Part shown: positions 44,001 through 51,760 of the stretch, one piece after another
Numbering within the stretch: the first letter of the stretch is position 1
Layout: each line of letters opens with the position of its first letter
Source of the DNA: Weissella paramesenteroides ATCC 33313
GTDB taxonomy: Bacteria; Bacillota; Bacilli; Lactobacillales; Lactobacillaceae
Direction of reading: 5' to 3'
Length of the DNA stretch: 62,043 nucleotides
NCBI RefSeq assembly: GCF_000160575.1
Contig: NZ_GG697128.1
Location: 256,242-318,284, forward strand
Program-made: the position numbers and the translations under genes
Notes under the pieces: generated by a model
Seen by the model: the letters and a program-made list of their open reading frames with translations, nothing else
Told to the model about the DNA's origin: nothing
Database searches by the model: none

Positions 44001-44488
44001 CCACCAGCTGCTGACTTAACAAACAATGGATAACCATGAGTCTCACCAAATGCTAAAGCTTCAGCAACATCAGCAACGGGATGGTCTGTACCTGGAACTG
44101 TTGGCACATCAGCCTTAATTGCAATTTGTTTGGCGATGATCTTATCACCAAATATTTTTAAGTGTTCGACCTTAGGCCCAACAAATTTAATACCAGCAGC
44201 TTCAACAGCAGCAGCAAATTCATCATTTTCAGATAGAAAACCATATCCTGGATGGATTGCATCCACACCTGCTTGCTTTGCAATACGGATAATATCTGCA
44301 ATATCTAAGTATGCAGCAATCGGCGCTTTTCCTTCGCCGACTTGATATGCTTCATCAGCCTTAAAACGATGAACCGCAAATTCATCTTCTTTTGCAAAGA
44401 TAGCAACCGTCTTAATACCGAGTTCTTTTGCTGCACGTATTAACCGCACCGCAATTTCACCTCGGTTTGCAATCAACAACTTTTCCAT
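41051..44488 (-). CDS. pyc: Pyruvate carboxylase
   Basis: Biotin enzyme making oxaloacetate from pyruvate, bicarbonate and ATP, for aspartate and other biosynthesis. The 1145 residues contain all domains. Biotin carboxylase covers 1-450 (LLIANRGEIAVRLIRAAKEL, glycine-rich KSAAGGGGRGM, RDSSIQRRHQK). The carboxyltransferase is at about 530-800 (LLTDTTMRDAHQSLFATR, MAALLKPEAAY, HLHTHDTTGNG), followed by the tetramerisation/PC domain. A biotinyl carrier domain closes it, with the biotinyl lysine in VTEAMKMETT near 1110. The length is that of the single-chain alpha4 enzyme. The start has AAGGGGAG. It is monocistronic. Uptake or synthesis of biotin is not encoded here. Confidence 0.97.
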   Translation of the reverse strand: MEKLLIANRGEIAVRLIRAAKELGIKTVAIFAKEDEFAVHRFKADEAYQVGEGKAPIAAYLDIADIIRIAKQAGVDAIHPGYGFLSENDEFAAAVEAAGIKFVGPKVEHLKIFGDKIIAKQIAIKADVPTVPGTDHPVADVAEALAFGETHGYPLFVKSAAGGGGRGMRVVEHEEELKEAFERAASEAKQSFGKPDIYLEKYLRDPKHVEIQILADEQGEVMHLFERDSSIQRRHQKIIEFAPAVSVSVAMRQRIQDAALRLMRSVHYQSAGTVEFLVEGDNFYFIEVNPRVQVEHTVTEEVTGIDIVKSQLLIAQGYGLHEAPLSIPEQDQLHAVGVAIQSRITTEDPANNFMPDTGKIDWYRSPGGTGVRLDAGNVYAGATVTPYFDSLLVKLITHGSDFAAAVDKMQRALNEFVIRGVKTNIPFLKNVYAHPTFRAADAPTTFVDNHPELFEILPDKDPERKVLRYVAETTVNGFPGLDRDRPKIYTTTHYESTQQTTLPEKLVTAKDVLDAKGPDGVVDWLKQQDKVLLTDTTMRDAHQSLFATRLRTKDMAAIAADSQLALPNLFSSEMWGGATFDTAYRFLGEDPWERLRILRKKMPRTLTQMLFRGSNAVGYQNYPDNVLEEFIRLSATNGMDVFRIFDSLNWLPQMEKSIQYVRDNNKLAEVAMAYTGDILDPSRTKYNLKYYTDFAQELVDAGAHIIAIKDMAALLKPEAAYQLVSALKDKVDVPIHLHTHDTTGNGVYTYARAVDAGVDVIDVAMSAFSGATSQPSMGAVYYSLTGHDRQPELDIHAANRINDYWTGVRPYYRDFMSETAGTQTDIFEVEMPGGQYSNLQQQAQALRLGDRWNDVKKMYVTVNQMFGDIIKVTPSSKVVGDMALFMVQNDLTPEKVLANGQSIDFPQSVIDFFAGDLGQPVGGFPKDLQKVVLKGQKPITVRPGELTAPADFATEEAALKEKIHRQPTAEEVISYILYPKVFLDYMTNNDKFGPMTVLDTPTFFQGMRLGERIDVKMGEGQTVIFQLEEIGEPNVDGIRTLYFDVNGTPLEVDVQDASIQTTTVVRRKAEPSNEHEIGATMAGSVLSVNVENGQSVKQGDTLLVTEAMKMETTVQAPFNGTIKQVYVSAEDMVDGGDLLLEIEPA

Positions 44489-44570
44489 TTGATTGAACTC
44501 CCCTTATCACCCAAATTTATGATAAACATCTCATTAAAATAACGATGTTTTCATTCAGTTTATCAGAAAA

Positions 44571-44607
44571 AAGCGCCACATACCACAAAATATAGTATAT
44601 GACGCTT
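44571..44607 (-). terminator. Terminator of the pepT-side operon upstream of pyc
   Basis: A 13-bp stem on the minus-strand RNA (44571-44586 with 44595-44607, with G-U pairs), followed by a run of T. Confidence 0.75.
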
Positions 44608-44623
44608 AATTTATTTTTAACAA

Positions 44624-44806
44624 TTATTGACGATGGTTTGATTTGATTTCTTCAAATTCACCATCAAAGACATTCTCATGATGTGTTGTTTGCTGCTTAG
44701 TTTGAAAAGATGATTGATCTTGTACTCTAGCTACGACCTGCTTAATGCGCCGTGAACTCTTCCACCACCAGAGACCAATGATCAACATAATAATTAGAAA
44801 AAACAT
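44624..44806 (-). CDS. Small single-span membrane protein
   Basis: A 60-residue protein: one N-terminal helix (MFFLIIMLIIGLWWW), a basic stretch KSSRRIKQ, a Gln/Thr/His-rich middle and an acidic motif VFDGEFEEI near the C-terminus. The topology should be N-out/C-in by the positive-inside rule. GGGGGAATTAA precedes the ATG, and a terminator follows the stop, so I take it as a real gene. It lies 60 bp after pepT on the same strand and may be the last gene of the trmK-nif3-pepT operon. Function unknown. Confidence 0.65.
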   Translation of the reverse strand: MFFLIIMLIIGLWWWKSSRRIKQVVARVQDQSSFQTKQQTTHHENVFDGEFEEIKSNHRQ

Positions 44807-44866
44807 TTAATTCCCCCAATCTGATTATTAAGTACGATATCACTAATGTCTTAAATTATACTTAGC

Positions 44867-46102
44867 TTATTTTTCAGCATTTAAAGTCGCAATTTTAATA
44901 ATTGTATCGGTTGCTTGAGCCATTACCTTCGTTGAAACATACTCATAACGTCCGTGCATGTTTTCACCCCCGGCAAATAGGTTAGGCGTTGGCAACCCCA
45001 AGAAGGTGATTTTCGAGCCATCCGTACCACCACGCACAGGTTCAATAATTGGCGCAATATCCAATTCACGCATTGCTTCAGCTGCCAAATCAACTGGTGT
45101 CATATCGTCCTTAAGAATTTCACCCATGTTGTAGTATTGATCCTTTAAAGTGAGTGTAATACGATCTGTACCTAATTCACTATTCAAGCGATCAACAATT
45201 TGCCCCATCAGTGCTTTACGGGTTTCAAATTCTTGTCGATCATGGTCACGAATAATATAGTCCATTCGTGCTTCTTCAGGAGTACCTGATAAGCTCAATA
45301 GATGGAAGAATCCCTCACGACCTTCTGTTAATTCTGGACGATCGCCAGCTGGTAGCGCATTGTGCACATCAATAGCAACCTGCAAAGCGTTTACCATTGT
45401 ATCTTTAGCCGTTCCAGGATGCACATTACGTCCTTGAATTTCAACAACTGCCGAAGCAGCTGAGAAAGTTTCCCACTCTAGTTCACCAAGTGGTCCACCA
45501 TCAACCGTATAAGCAAAATCTGCCCCAAATTCTGCAACATGGAAATTATCTGCCCCAATACCGATTTCCTCATCAGGACCGAATGCAAATACAAGCTTGC
45601 CGTGCTTCAACTCTGGATGAGCAATGAAATATTCTGCAGCCGATACAATTTCTGCAACACCAGCCTTGTCATCTGCACCCAATAATGTTGTTCCATCAGT
45701 TGTAATTAATGTATGACCCGCATATTTCTTTAATGATGGAAAATCTTCAATTGTTAGCGAGTAATCTTCGTTTAATTTGATTTCTGATTGGCCATCATAA
45801 TCTGTCACAAATTGTGGTTGCACATTTTCTGAATTAAAATCAGCTGTATCTACGTGCGAAATAAACCCAATCGTTGGCACTTGCTTATCGATATTTGCTG
45901 ACAATTCAGCAAATACATAACCATCGGACATTGTCCGCACATTTTCCAAACCAATCGTCTTTAATTCATTGGCCAAGTCTTTTAGGAATGCGACTTCTTT
46001 AGGATCAGATGGAATTGTCGTTGAATTTTCATTTGATTGCGTATTAATTTTAACGTAATCAATAAAACGATCAACTAAATTAGGGTAAAGTTCTTCTGTC
46101 AT
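44867..46102 (-). CDS. pepT: Peptidase T (tripeptide aminopeptidase)
   Basis: Zinc metallopeptidase removing the N-terminal residue from tripeptides. It completes the use of imported peptides in the cytoplasm. The 411 residues hold all M20B landmarks: SHVDTADF (metal His/Asp) near 80, [13 protein letters not shown] (bridging Asp) near 142, [11 protein letters not shown] (catalytic Glu) near 175, [12 protein letters not shown] near 195 and [14 protein letters not shown] (metal His) near 380. The start at 46102 has AGAGGTG 5-6 nt upstream; a frame 23 codons longer runs into the preceding gene. It lies 19 bp after the Nif3-like gene, clearly in an operon with it. Confidence 0.95.
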   Translation of the reverse strand: MTEELYPNLVDRFIDYVKINTQSNENSTTIPSDPKEVAFLKDLANELKTIGLENVRTMSDGYVFAELSANIDKQVPTIGFISHVDTADFNSENVQPQFVTDYDGQSEIKLNEDYSLTIEDFPSLKKYAGHTLITTDGTTLLGADDKAGVAEIVSAAEYFIAHPELKHGKLVFAFGPDEEIGIGADNFHVAEFGADFAYTVDGGPLGELEWETFSAASAVVEIQGRNVHPGTAKDTMVNALQVAIDVHNALPAGDRPELTEGREGFFHLLSLSGTPEEARMDYIIRDHDRQEFETRKALMGQIVDRLNSELGTDRITLTLKDQYYNMGEILKDDMTPVDLAAEAMRELDIAPIIEPVRGGTDGSKITFLGLPTPNLFAGGENMHGRYEYVSTKVMAQATDTIIKIATLNAEK

Positions 46103-46121
46103 GTTGCACCTCTTTTTTTTA

Positions 46122-46919
46122 TTAAATATAAGTATATGGGTCAGTGTTAATTGTTGATGCAAATACATCATCTATGACCCAATTATTCTCTTGCTGCCAA
46201 TCAGTAATCAAATTTACCATATGCTTTTTAGCAATCGCCTCCATATGATGATCTGGATCAATAACTACAAAATCATCAGCCAAAACATCATGTGCTGTAT
46301 GATAATAAAAATCCGCTGTGACATAGGCATCAGCGCCAGCAGCGATTGCCGTTGGATAGTCATCCCCACCGTCACCACCTAAAACAGCAATACGTTGAAT
46401 TGGTCGTTGCAAATCATTTGCAATAACCCGCACAGCTTTAACCTGAAATAAATCACGCACAAAAGTTGCAAATTCTTTAACTGTTTGGGGCTTGGTTAAC
46501 TGTCCAATTCTGCCAAGTCCAGTTTGACCATCAGCATTTGGTATTAATGGTTGCACATTATTAAGTTGTAATGCTGCAGCTAACCAATCATTCATACCAT
46601 TAGCAGCTGCATCCATATTAGTATGCGCTGCATAAACGACAATGTCATGCTTAATCAACTTGGCATACATGGCATTTTGTGGCACTGACAGGTCCAAATT
46701 TTTGGCGGGATGAAACATCATTGGATGATGTGCAAAAATAAAATCAACATGTCTGTCAACAGCTTCATCCACGACTTCTGGTCGAACATCTAAAGTCGTC
46801 ATGATCCGACGAACTTCTTTTTGGGGATCACCCAGTTGCAAGCCAATTGGATCTTTCTCCCAGGCTAAAGACTTCGGCGCATACGTCTCAATTTGTGCCA
46901 TTAATTCACATGCTAGCAT
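46122..46919 (-). CDS. Nif3-like dinuclear metal center protein
   Basis: Conserved protein of the NIF3/YqfO/YbgI family that binds two metal ions; its physiological role is not settled. The 265 residues show PIGLQLGDP near 25, the metal motif [14 protein letters not shown] near 64, [15 protein letters not shown] near 99, and a late metal/His site in [24 protein letters not shown] final ITDWQQENN follows. The insertion domain of YqfO is missing, giving the short YbgI-like form. The start at 46919 lies inside the 3' end of trmK (14-bp overlap) with GGAGG 8 nt upstream; the same trmK-nif3 pair is common in Firmicutes. Confidence 0.92.
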   Translation of the reverse strand: MLACELMAQIETYAPKSLAWEKDPIGLQLGDPQKEVRRIMTTLDVRPEVVDEAVDRHVDFIFAHHPMMFHPAKNLDLSVPQNAMYAKLIKHDIVVYAAHTNMDAAANGMNDWLAAALQLNNVQPLIPNADGQTGLGRIGQLTKPQTVKEFATFVRDLFQVKAVRVIANDLQRPIQRIAVLGGDGGDDYPTAIAAGADAYVTADFYYHTAHDVLADDFVVIDPDHHMEAIAKKHMVNLITDWQQENNWVIDDVFASTINTDPYTYI

Positions 46920-47607
46920 ACGCAATCGCCTCCATAATCGTCTGTACTTCTTTGCCATATTCTTGATAAGCTTCACTTTCTGTTTGACCAGCAGATTCAA
47001 GTTTATTCATAATATGACGAATACGTACGACCTCTCGTTGCCATTTTTCTAACCATGCTGGTGAAGGCTCCGTTAAATTGTAGGGACCAAATTTTAACTC
47101 TTGCAAAGAATAAGTAACATTTCCTGGCTCGGCAACTAATATTTCATAGTAATGACCATCATCTGCAACGACAGCTTCATCAACCAAATGATAACTATTT
47201 TCAGCTAACCACGCTCTGACCAAATCTGTATCTATATTTGGTTGTAAAACAAGCCGATGATATCGAAATTTGTCCAATTCGCCATCCGTTAAAATTTGAC
47301 AAATTAAGCGACCACCCATACCGGCAATAACGACGGTATCAATTAAGTCACTTGTTTTAATTGCTGCCAATCCATTTGCTAAACGTGGCATTAGCACATC
47401 ACTAAGGCGATGACGCTGTATTTCCGTTTCAACATTAGCAAGTGGACCCGGTGCAACTTCTCCAGCAATGGCAAATGAAATATGTTTATTTAATAATAAA
47501 TTGGCTGGCAAATACGCATGATCTGATCCAATATCTGCCATCCGAGCACCATCGGGAACAAAGTCAGCCACTGCAGCTAAACGTTTTGACAAATGCCAAG
47601 CGTCCAT
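46906..47607 (-). CDS. trmK: tRNA (adenine22-N1)-methyltransferase
   Basis: Methylates N1 of A22 in the D-loop of bacterial tRNAs, using S-adenosylmethionine. The 233 residues carry the family pattern: HLSKRLAAVADFVPDG at 4-19, SAM motif MADIGSDHAYLPANLL near 23, GEVAPGPLANVE near 50, VVIAGMGGRLICQIL near 92 and LQPNIDTDLVRAWL near 120. The last 60 residues form the C-terminal helical domain. The ATG has GAGGATGGAC upstream. It is the first gene of trmK - nif3-like - pepT, overlapping the second gene by 14 bp. The usual sigA neighbour is not in this window. Confidence 0.92.
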   Translation of the reverse strand: MDAWHLSKRLAAVADFVPDGARMADIGSDHAYLPANLLLNKHISFAIAGEVAPGPLANVETEIQRHRLSDVLMPRLANGLAAIKTSDLIDTVVIAGMGGRLICQILTDGELDKFRYHRLVLQPNIDTDLVRAWLAENSYHLVDEAVVADDGHYYEILVAEPGNVTYSLQELKFGPYNLTEPSPAWLEKWQREVVRIRHIMNKLESAGQTESEAYQEYGKEVQTIMEAIAYASM

Positions 47608-47699
47608 TGTCCATCCTCATTTCTATATCTTATTAATTTCTAATAATCATATTATACATTTTTAAACACACCGTGACAAACAGCATAAAACACATAAAA

Positions 47700-47748
47700 A
47701 TAGCATACATTTCCAACGATGATAACCATCGTTAAAAAAGTATGCTAT
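47700..47748. terminator. Two-stem terminator after the TPR gene
   Basis: ATAGCATAC/GTATGCTAT (47700-47708 with 47740-47748) encloses a second stem AACGATG/CATCGTT (about 47715-47732), with A and T runs outside. Confidence 0.75.
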
Positions 47749-47758
47749 ATCTGTATTT

Positions 47759-49027
47759 TTAAAATTCGTCTTGTAAAGTTGCTACCATATCATAATCTTC
47801 AGGGACTAATTTGACATATTGTTGCAAGGCTTGCAGTGCAAGTTCACGTTCACCTTCATCTCTGAAATAATAATAGGCTGGTTTCAAGAAGTCAGGCTTA
47901 TCCATAAAGAATGGCAATGCTGCATGCCAATACTTGGTTGCCATTTCAAAGTCTTCTAATGCTGTATAACTCTGTGCCAAATTCCAATAAAGCTGTGGAT
48001 TTACATCAGTATCGTCATCATCAAAGAAATCATTTAGCAGATTAATATTATCAATATCATTTCCCGTTTGTACCAAGAAATTAGAATAACTTGTCACAAG
48101 AACTGAATCGTCAGGGTTATTAGCTAATCCCTCTTTATAAAGCGCATTCGCTTGTTCATTCTCATCCAATTCAGCTGCAATTTTAGCACCTTCTTGGTAG
48201 AACTTGATATTAAAAGGATCAACAGCAATCCCTTCTTGGTAAGTAAGTAATGCCTTTTTAGGCTCATGTGTTTTTATATAGAGTTGAGCTAATGGATCGT
48301 ATACACCAACGTAAGATGCATCAATATCACGCAATTCAGTAAAAGTTTTAATTGCCTTTTGTTGATTCTCCGGATTCGTGGCATAGGTCAAACCTAGCTG
48401 GAAACGCACATCTGGCGTCATATCAGCATCGTTAATTTGCTCCAAATAACCGAGCGCATTATCAAAATTACCAACTAACGCATACGCAACACCGATTCGC
48501 GATACAATATCCAAGCCTGAGAAGTAACGCTCACCATTTTTAATAAGTTGGCGATAATACGGAATTGCCGTCTGATACTTTGCTGTCGCAAAATAAAATT
48601 CAGCAAGCGCAAATTGAATAATTGGTTCTTCTGAATCTTGTTGATATGCCGTCAGCAACTTATCTTCTGCAGCCTCTGTCAATCCCTCTGATTGATACAA
48701 ATCTGCCGCAACCAATAAGGATTCAATATAAGCTGTTGAATCCTTTGAAATTTCTGACAAATACATCAATGCTTGATCTGTATTATCTTCATCAATCGCA
48801 ATATCAGCCAATGATGTCCGTAATTGATCCTCATCTGGATATTTATCTAGTAATTTCTTATAGGCACGCTTAGCTTGGTTAGAAAATCCTAACCCATAGA
48901 GTTCTTCAGCCAACGAATAAATTGTGTCATCATCATCATATCTTAAAGATGATGCAAAAGATTTCTTTGCTGCATCTAACTGTCCACTTGATAATTCATC
49001 AAGCATACGTTCTGCAAAACTTGCCAT
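47759..49027 (-). CDS. Tetratricopeptide-repeat protein (YpiA-like)
   Basis: A 422-residue all-helical protein built from about ten TPR units of 34 residues. Examples are AEELYGLGFSNQAKRAYKKLLDKYPDE, EPIIQFALAEFYFATAKYQTAIPYYRQL and DPLAQLYIKTHEPKKALLTYQEGIAVDP. It has no signal peptide and no enzymatic domain. TPR proteins of this size lie close to the cmk-rpsA-der-hup block in many lactobacilli and resemble YpiA of Bacillus, of unknown scaffold role. The start at 49027 has AAGGATGG upstream. It is the last gene of an operon with the 48-residue protein and the membrane protein before it. Confidence 0.85.
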   Translation of the reverse strand: MASFAERMLDELSSGQLDAAKKSFASSLRYDDDDTIYSLAEELYGLGFSNQAKRAYKKLLDKYPDEDQLRTSLADIAIDEDNTDQALMYLSEISKDSTAYIESLLVAADLYQSEGLTEAAEDKLLTAYQQDSEEPIIQFALAEFYFATAKYQTAIPYYRQLIKNGERYFSGLDIVSRIGVAYALVGNFDNALGYLEQINDADMTPDVRFQLGLTYATNPENQQKAIKTFTELRDIDASYVGVYDPLAQLYIKTHEPKKALLTYQEGIAVDPFNIKFYQEGAKIAAELDENEQANALYKEGLANNPDDSVLVTSYSNFLVQTGNDIDNINLLNDFFDDDDTDVNPQLYWNLAQSYTALEDFEMATKYWHAALPFFMDKPDFLKPAYYYFRDEGERELALQALQQYVKLVPEDYDMVATLQDEF

Positions 49028-49041
49028 AACGCCATCCTTTC

Positions 49042-49188
49042 TCAGCACTTAATGTTTATTTTTTGTGCTTTTTGTTTTGCTTGTGCAAGCAAAGCTTGTC
49101 GTGCTGATTTTTTTTGATCAGCAGTTACCTGCCCCTTTTTTGCTGCACCACGAGCAAAATCATTTGATTTAATTGTGCCTTTTCCCAT
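49042..49188 (-). CDS. Small basic protein of 48 residues
   Basis: This short open frame lies between two co-directional genes. It starts 11 bp after the stop of the large membrane protein gene and stops 14 bp before the TPR protein start. Its sequence starts MGKGTIKSNDFARGAAKKGQ and is rich in Lys, Gln and Ala (QALLAQAKQKAQ), probably helical and strongly basic. It has a good ribosome binding site (TAGGAAG, 8 nt before the ATG). Spacing and site argue that it is a genuine member of the operon. Possible roles include nucleic-acid or ribosome binding, but no family is recognised. Confidence 0.65.
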   Translation of the reverse strand: MGKGTIKSNDFARGAAKKGQVTADQKKSARQALLAQAKQKAQKINIKC

Positions 49189-49198
49189 AAAATTCTTC

Positions 49199-50902
49199 CT
49201 ACTTCAATGATTCATTTGTTATTGAAACAACATTAGCGACCGCAGCTCCCTTAATAGACTTAACCTTCAGATCAACTTGATCACCTACCTGCATTAACAG
49301 AGCAGTTTGACTTTGTGAAGGATCCAAAGTGTACAGCGTTTGATCATCGGTCAGCTTAAAGACAACAACTTGTTTACTATTTAACGTCGCATTAGTATTA
49401 ACGCGAGAGACTTTACCGCTAACCTTTTTGATTTTAACCTTTTGATCACTTGCGGCTGCTGATTGCACGCTACCGGCAAGGACATTACGGTAAGATGACA
49501 GTGCGTCTGATGCATTGGCACCCTCACCAATAACATTCTGGTCAGCACCTTTAATATAGGCATACTCACGGAAACGTTCATTATTATCCATCATCGAAAC
49601 AACCCAAGTTGGAGTTCCGTCAATATTCATAATAACTGGATTCGAGCCATGCCATTTATTTTGTGGATGTAACTGCTTAGCAACTTTCATCGCACCTTCA
49701 GAATCCATGATACCAACATTTTTACCGGTATAGAACCGTAATTGACCAGTTCGTGTGTCAACTAGTGAATAGCCCTTATCCGAATCCGCATTTGAACGTA
49801 CCGTTGTAAAATCATCAAAATATGCCAATGACCCATTAACATTAAACATAGGGGTCACACCACTTTCAGAACCATTCTCAGTTGGTTTGATTTGATTCTT
49901 GTGTCGGAAATTAAATGCATATGGATTACCATATGTTCGATTCATTAAGGTTGCTGCCTCAGGTGAAACACCAACATCGACCCATTTAGGTAATTCATTT
50001 GTTTTATAAACTTTTGTTTGCCCACTGTCCGCGCTAGTAATTGCAACATGAATATTATCAAACAATAATTGACCAGCCCATCGAACACGTAATAGGGTTT
50101 GTACCCAATAGGTTTTGCCATGATTATCAACTTCTAAAATTGGCTCACCAACTTGTTGATATCGTGGATTAGCCATATAAATTTTACGAGCAATGCTATG
50201 CGAGAACCAACTCGTTTCAGAATAAGCCATATCATTTTTCACGAAGTGTGCTGTGTCATTAATATCAGTTGCTGAAATGATAAAATAACCTGGTAATTCA
50301 CGATTCATAAACCATGATACAAAACCATTAAACTCTACTGGTGCCACATAGTATGACTTCCCTTTAATATATTGTGCCGATAAATCACCTAATTCATACA
50401 TTGACGAATCTGGCACTTGTGAGAAAGCCTTTTTCATCATATTTTTTGCTGCTTGTGCTGACAAAGCAATTGGCTGATCGTCCTTAGTCAACGGTGCTTC
50501 TTTATGGTGTTCTGCTTGGACAGAATGATACATTGGTCGCACAGTTAGTGCCTTTGATACGCCTGCAGATACTGATATACCAATAGCTACAAACGGAATA
50601 ATAAATGGCCAAAAAGTAATGCCCTGTACACTAAATGAACGTTTACCATTCGTCACTCGCTCAACTAGGAAAGACGATGCACCAGTAATCACCGACCAAA
50701 TACTGATTAGCGTGGTTTCAATTGCCACTGGTATTACTAATTGTGATAGTGTCGGCACTGGCATCCACCAATACACAAAAATAGCATTCATGACAGTAAC
50801 AGTACCAACTGCCAACCAATCTAATTTGCTAAGCCTTAATTTTTTTGCCCATAGAAACGTCACAATAGCCGTAATTTCCAGAACTAAAAATGATGTAATC
50901 AT
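49199..50902 (-). CDS. Large membrane-anchored protein of unknown function
   Basis: A 567-residue protein with about four N-terminal helices (residues 1-125). An extended, probably extracytoplasmic region of about 440 residues follows. This region has repeated YWVQ/PTWVVSM-type beta segments (HGKTYWVQTLLRV, DGTPTWVVSMMD), a NDMAYSETSWFSHSI stretch and a C-terminal beta-rich OB-like end (GKVSRVNTNATLNSK, GDQVDLKVKSI). The outer part may be a PepSY-like or beta-propeller domain. No catalytic motif is visible. The start at 50902 has GAGGAGA 6 nt upstream. It is the first gene of a three-gene operon with the 48-residue and TPR proteins. I do not recognise the family. Confidence 0.65.
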   Translation of the reverse strand: MITSFLVLEITAIVTFLWAKKLRLSKLDWLAVGTVTVMNAIFVYWWMPVPTLSQLVIPVAIETTLISIWSVITGASSFLVERVTNGKRSFSVQGITFWPFIIPFVAIGISVSAGVSKALTVRPMYHSVQAEHHKEAPLTKDDQPIALSAQAAKNMMKKAFSQVPDSSMYELGDLSAQYIKGKSYYVAPVEFNGFVSWFMNRELPGYFIISATDINDTAHFVKNDMAYSETSWFSHSIARKIYMANPRYQQVGEPILEVDNHGKTYWVQTLLRVRWAGQLLFDNIHVAITSADSGQTKVYKTNELPKWVDVGVSPEAATLMNRTYGNPYAFNFRHKNQIKPTENGSESGVTPMFNVNGSLAYFDDFTTVRSNADSDKGYSLVDTRTGQLRFYTGKNVGIMDSEGAMKVAKQLHPQNKWHGSNPVIMNIDGTPTWVVSMMDNNERFREYAYIKGADQNVIGEGANASDALSSYRNVLAGSVQSAAASDQKVKIKKVSGKVSRVNTNATLNSKQVVVFKLTDDQTLYTLDPSQSQTALLMQVGDQVDLKVKSIKGAAVANVVSITNESLK

Positions 50903-51017
50903 GCATTTCTCCTCATATAAAATAGATACCATAATTGTACCATAATATCAGCCTTTTTTAAGTTTCCCACCGGTATGCTATGATGAACTTAGACACTAAC
51001 TTAGGAGGCTGCCATTA

Positions 51018-51494
51018 ATGGTTATGGAACAATACTTTAAGAATTTACGTAAAAAAATTGGCCATGAAGAAATTATTATGCCAGGTGTTGCTGGTATTTT
51101 GTTTGATGAGACGCATCAAAAAGTTCTCATGGAGCAACGTGGTGACGGCGAAATCGGCTGGAGTCTTGTTGGTGGTATGCAGAATTTAGGTGAATCTGCC
51201 CCAACATCAGTCATTCGTGAATATAAAGAAGAAACCGGTATTGATGTTAAAATTAAGGCATTAATTGGTGTTGATACCAATTTTCATCATACGTTCCCTT
51301 CAGGTGACAAAGCACAAATTCCAATGTTTCTTTTTGAAGTTGAAAGAGTTGGTGGTACACTTATTGCCGACGGTGACGAGACATTGTCACTAAAATTTGT
51401 TCCACTATCTGAGCAACCCAAGATGTACAACAAACAGCATCAATTAGCTATCGATCAAATTAGCAATCAAGTGCCCTATGGCTGGTACTTTTAA
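51018..51494 (+). CDS. Nudix hydrolase
   Basis: A 158-residue single-domain Nudix enzyme. The complete box G-x5-E-x7-REYKEETGI lies at about 55-77 (GMQNLGE, then SAPTSVI). It is preceded by PGVAGILFDETHQKVLMEQR and GWSLVGG, where the aromatic residue before the GG is typical of substrate stacking. It resembles NUDIX members annotated as MutT-like or nucleoside-triphosphate hydrolases; the substrate is unknown. AGGAGG lies 9 nt before the ATG at 51018; a second in-frame ATG two codons later is possible. A TGCTATGAT extended -10 (near 50976-50984) is likely its promoter. A full copy of the dispersed repeat follows. Confidence 0.85.
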   Translation: MVMEQYFKNLRKKIGHEEIIMPGVAGILFDETHQKVLMEQRGDGEIGWSLVGGMQNLGESAPTSVIREYKEETGIDVKIKALIGVDTNFHHTFPSGDKAQIPMFLFEVERVGGTLIADGDETLSLKFVPLSEQPKMYNKQHQLAIDQISNQVPYGWYF

Positions 51495-51514
51495 ACGTAA
51501 ATAGCGTAAGGAGA

Positions 51515-51677
51515 GCGAGACAAAAGTCGTTTTGAAGCCGGTGTGTACCGTAGTTTTCGTAATTTTTGGTCGAAGCAAAGCGACGGACAGAAATGTCGTA
51601 AATTGCGTTACATTGAGGCTTCAGACTTTTGGAACGCGTTTATGCTGTCAAACTAACATGCGTTTAATTAATATCTT
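51515..51677 (+). repeat. Dispersed modular intergenic repeat, full-length copy A
   Basis: GCGAGACAAAAGTC at 51515-51528 opens a palindromic core: CAAAAGTC/GACTTTTG (51521-51528 with 51624-51631), TGAAGCC/GGCTTCA (51533-51539 with 51617-51623) and TGTACCG/CGTTACA with one mismatch. The inner part differs from copy B and keeps only 9 of 12 inner pairs. The AT-rich linker TTTATGCTGTCAAACTAACATGCG and TTTAATTAATATC follow, then the hairpin at 51678. It lies 20 bp after the Nudix stop, same strand. Confidence 0.85.
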
Positions 51678-51729
51678 TTAGCACAAAGAGGTTGGGACAT
51701 TTTCTTTTGTCCCAACCTCTTTGTGCTAA
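51678..51729. terminator. Perfect 22-bp terminator hairpin, repeat-family type
   Basis: The arms 51678-51699 and 51708-51729 are perfectly complementary with an 8-nt loop; the core is GTTGGGACA/TGTCCCAAC. It serves the Nudix transcript on the plus strand and sbcC on the minus strand. Confidence 0.92.
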
Positions 51730-51760
51730 AAATGTATTAATTATAGACTTTTATCTCTCT

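Noticed and set aside
51515-51677. The repeat as a coding region or insertion sequence
   Set aside because: No open frame of useful length, no transposase and no clear target duplication; the structure is better explained as a non-coding palindromic element.
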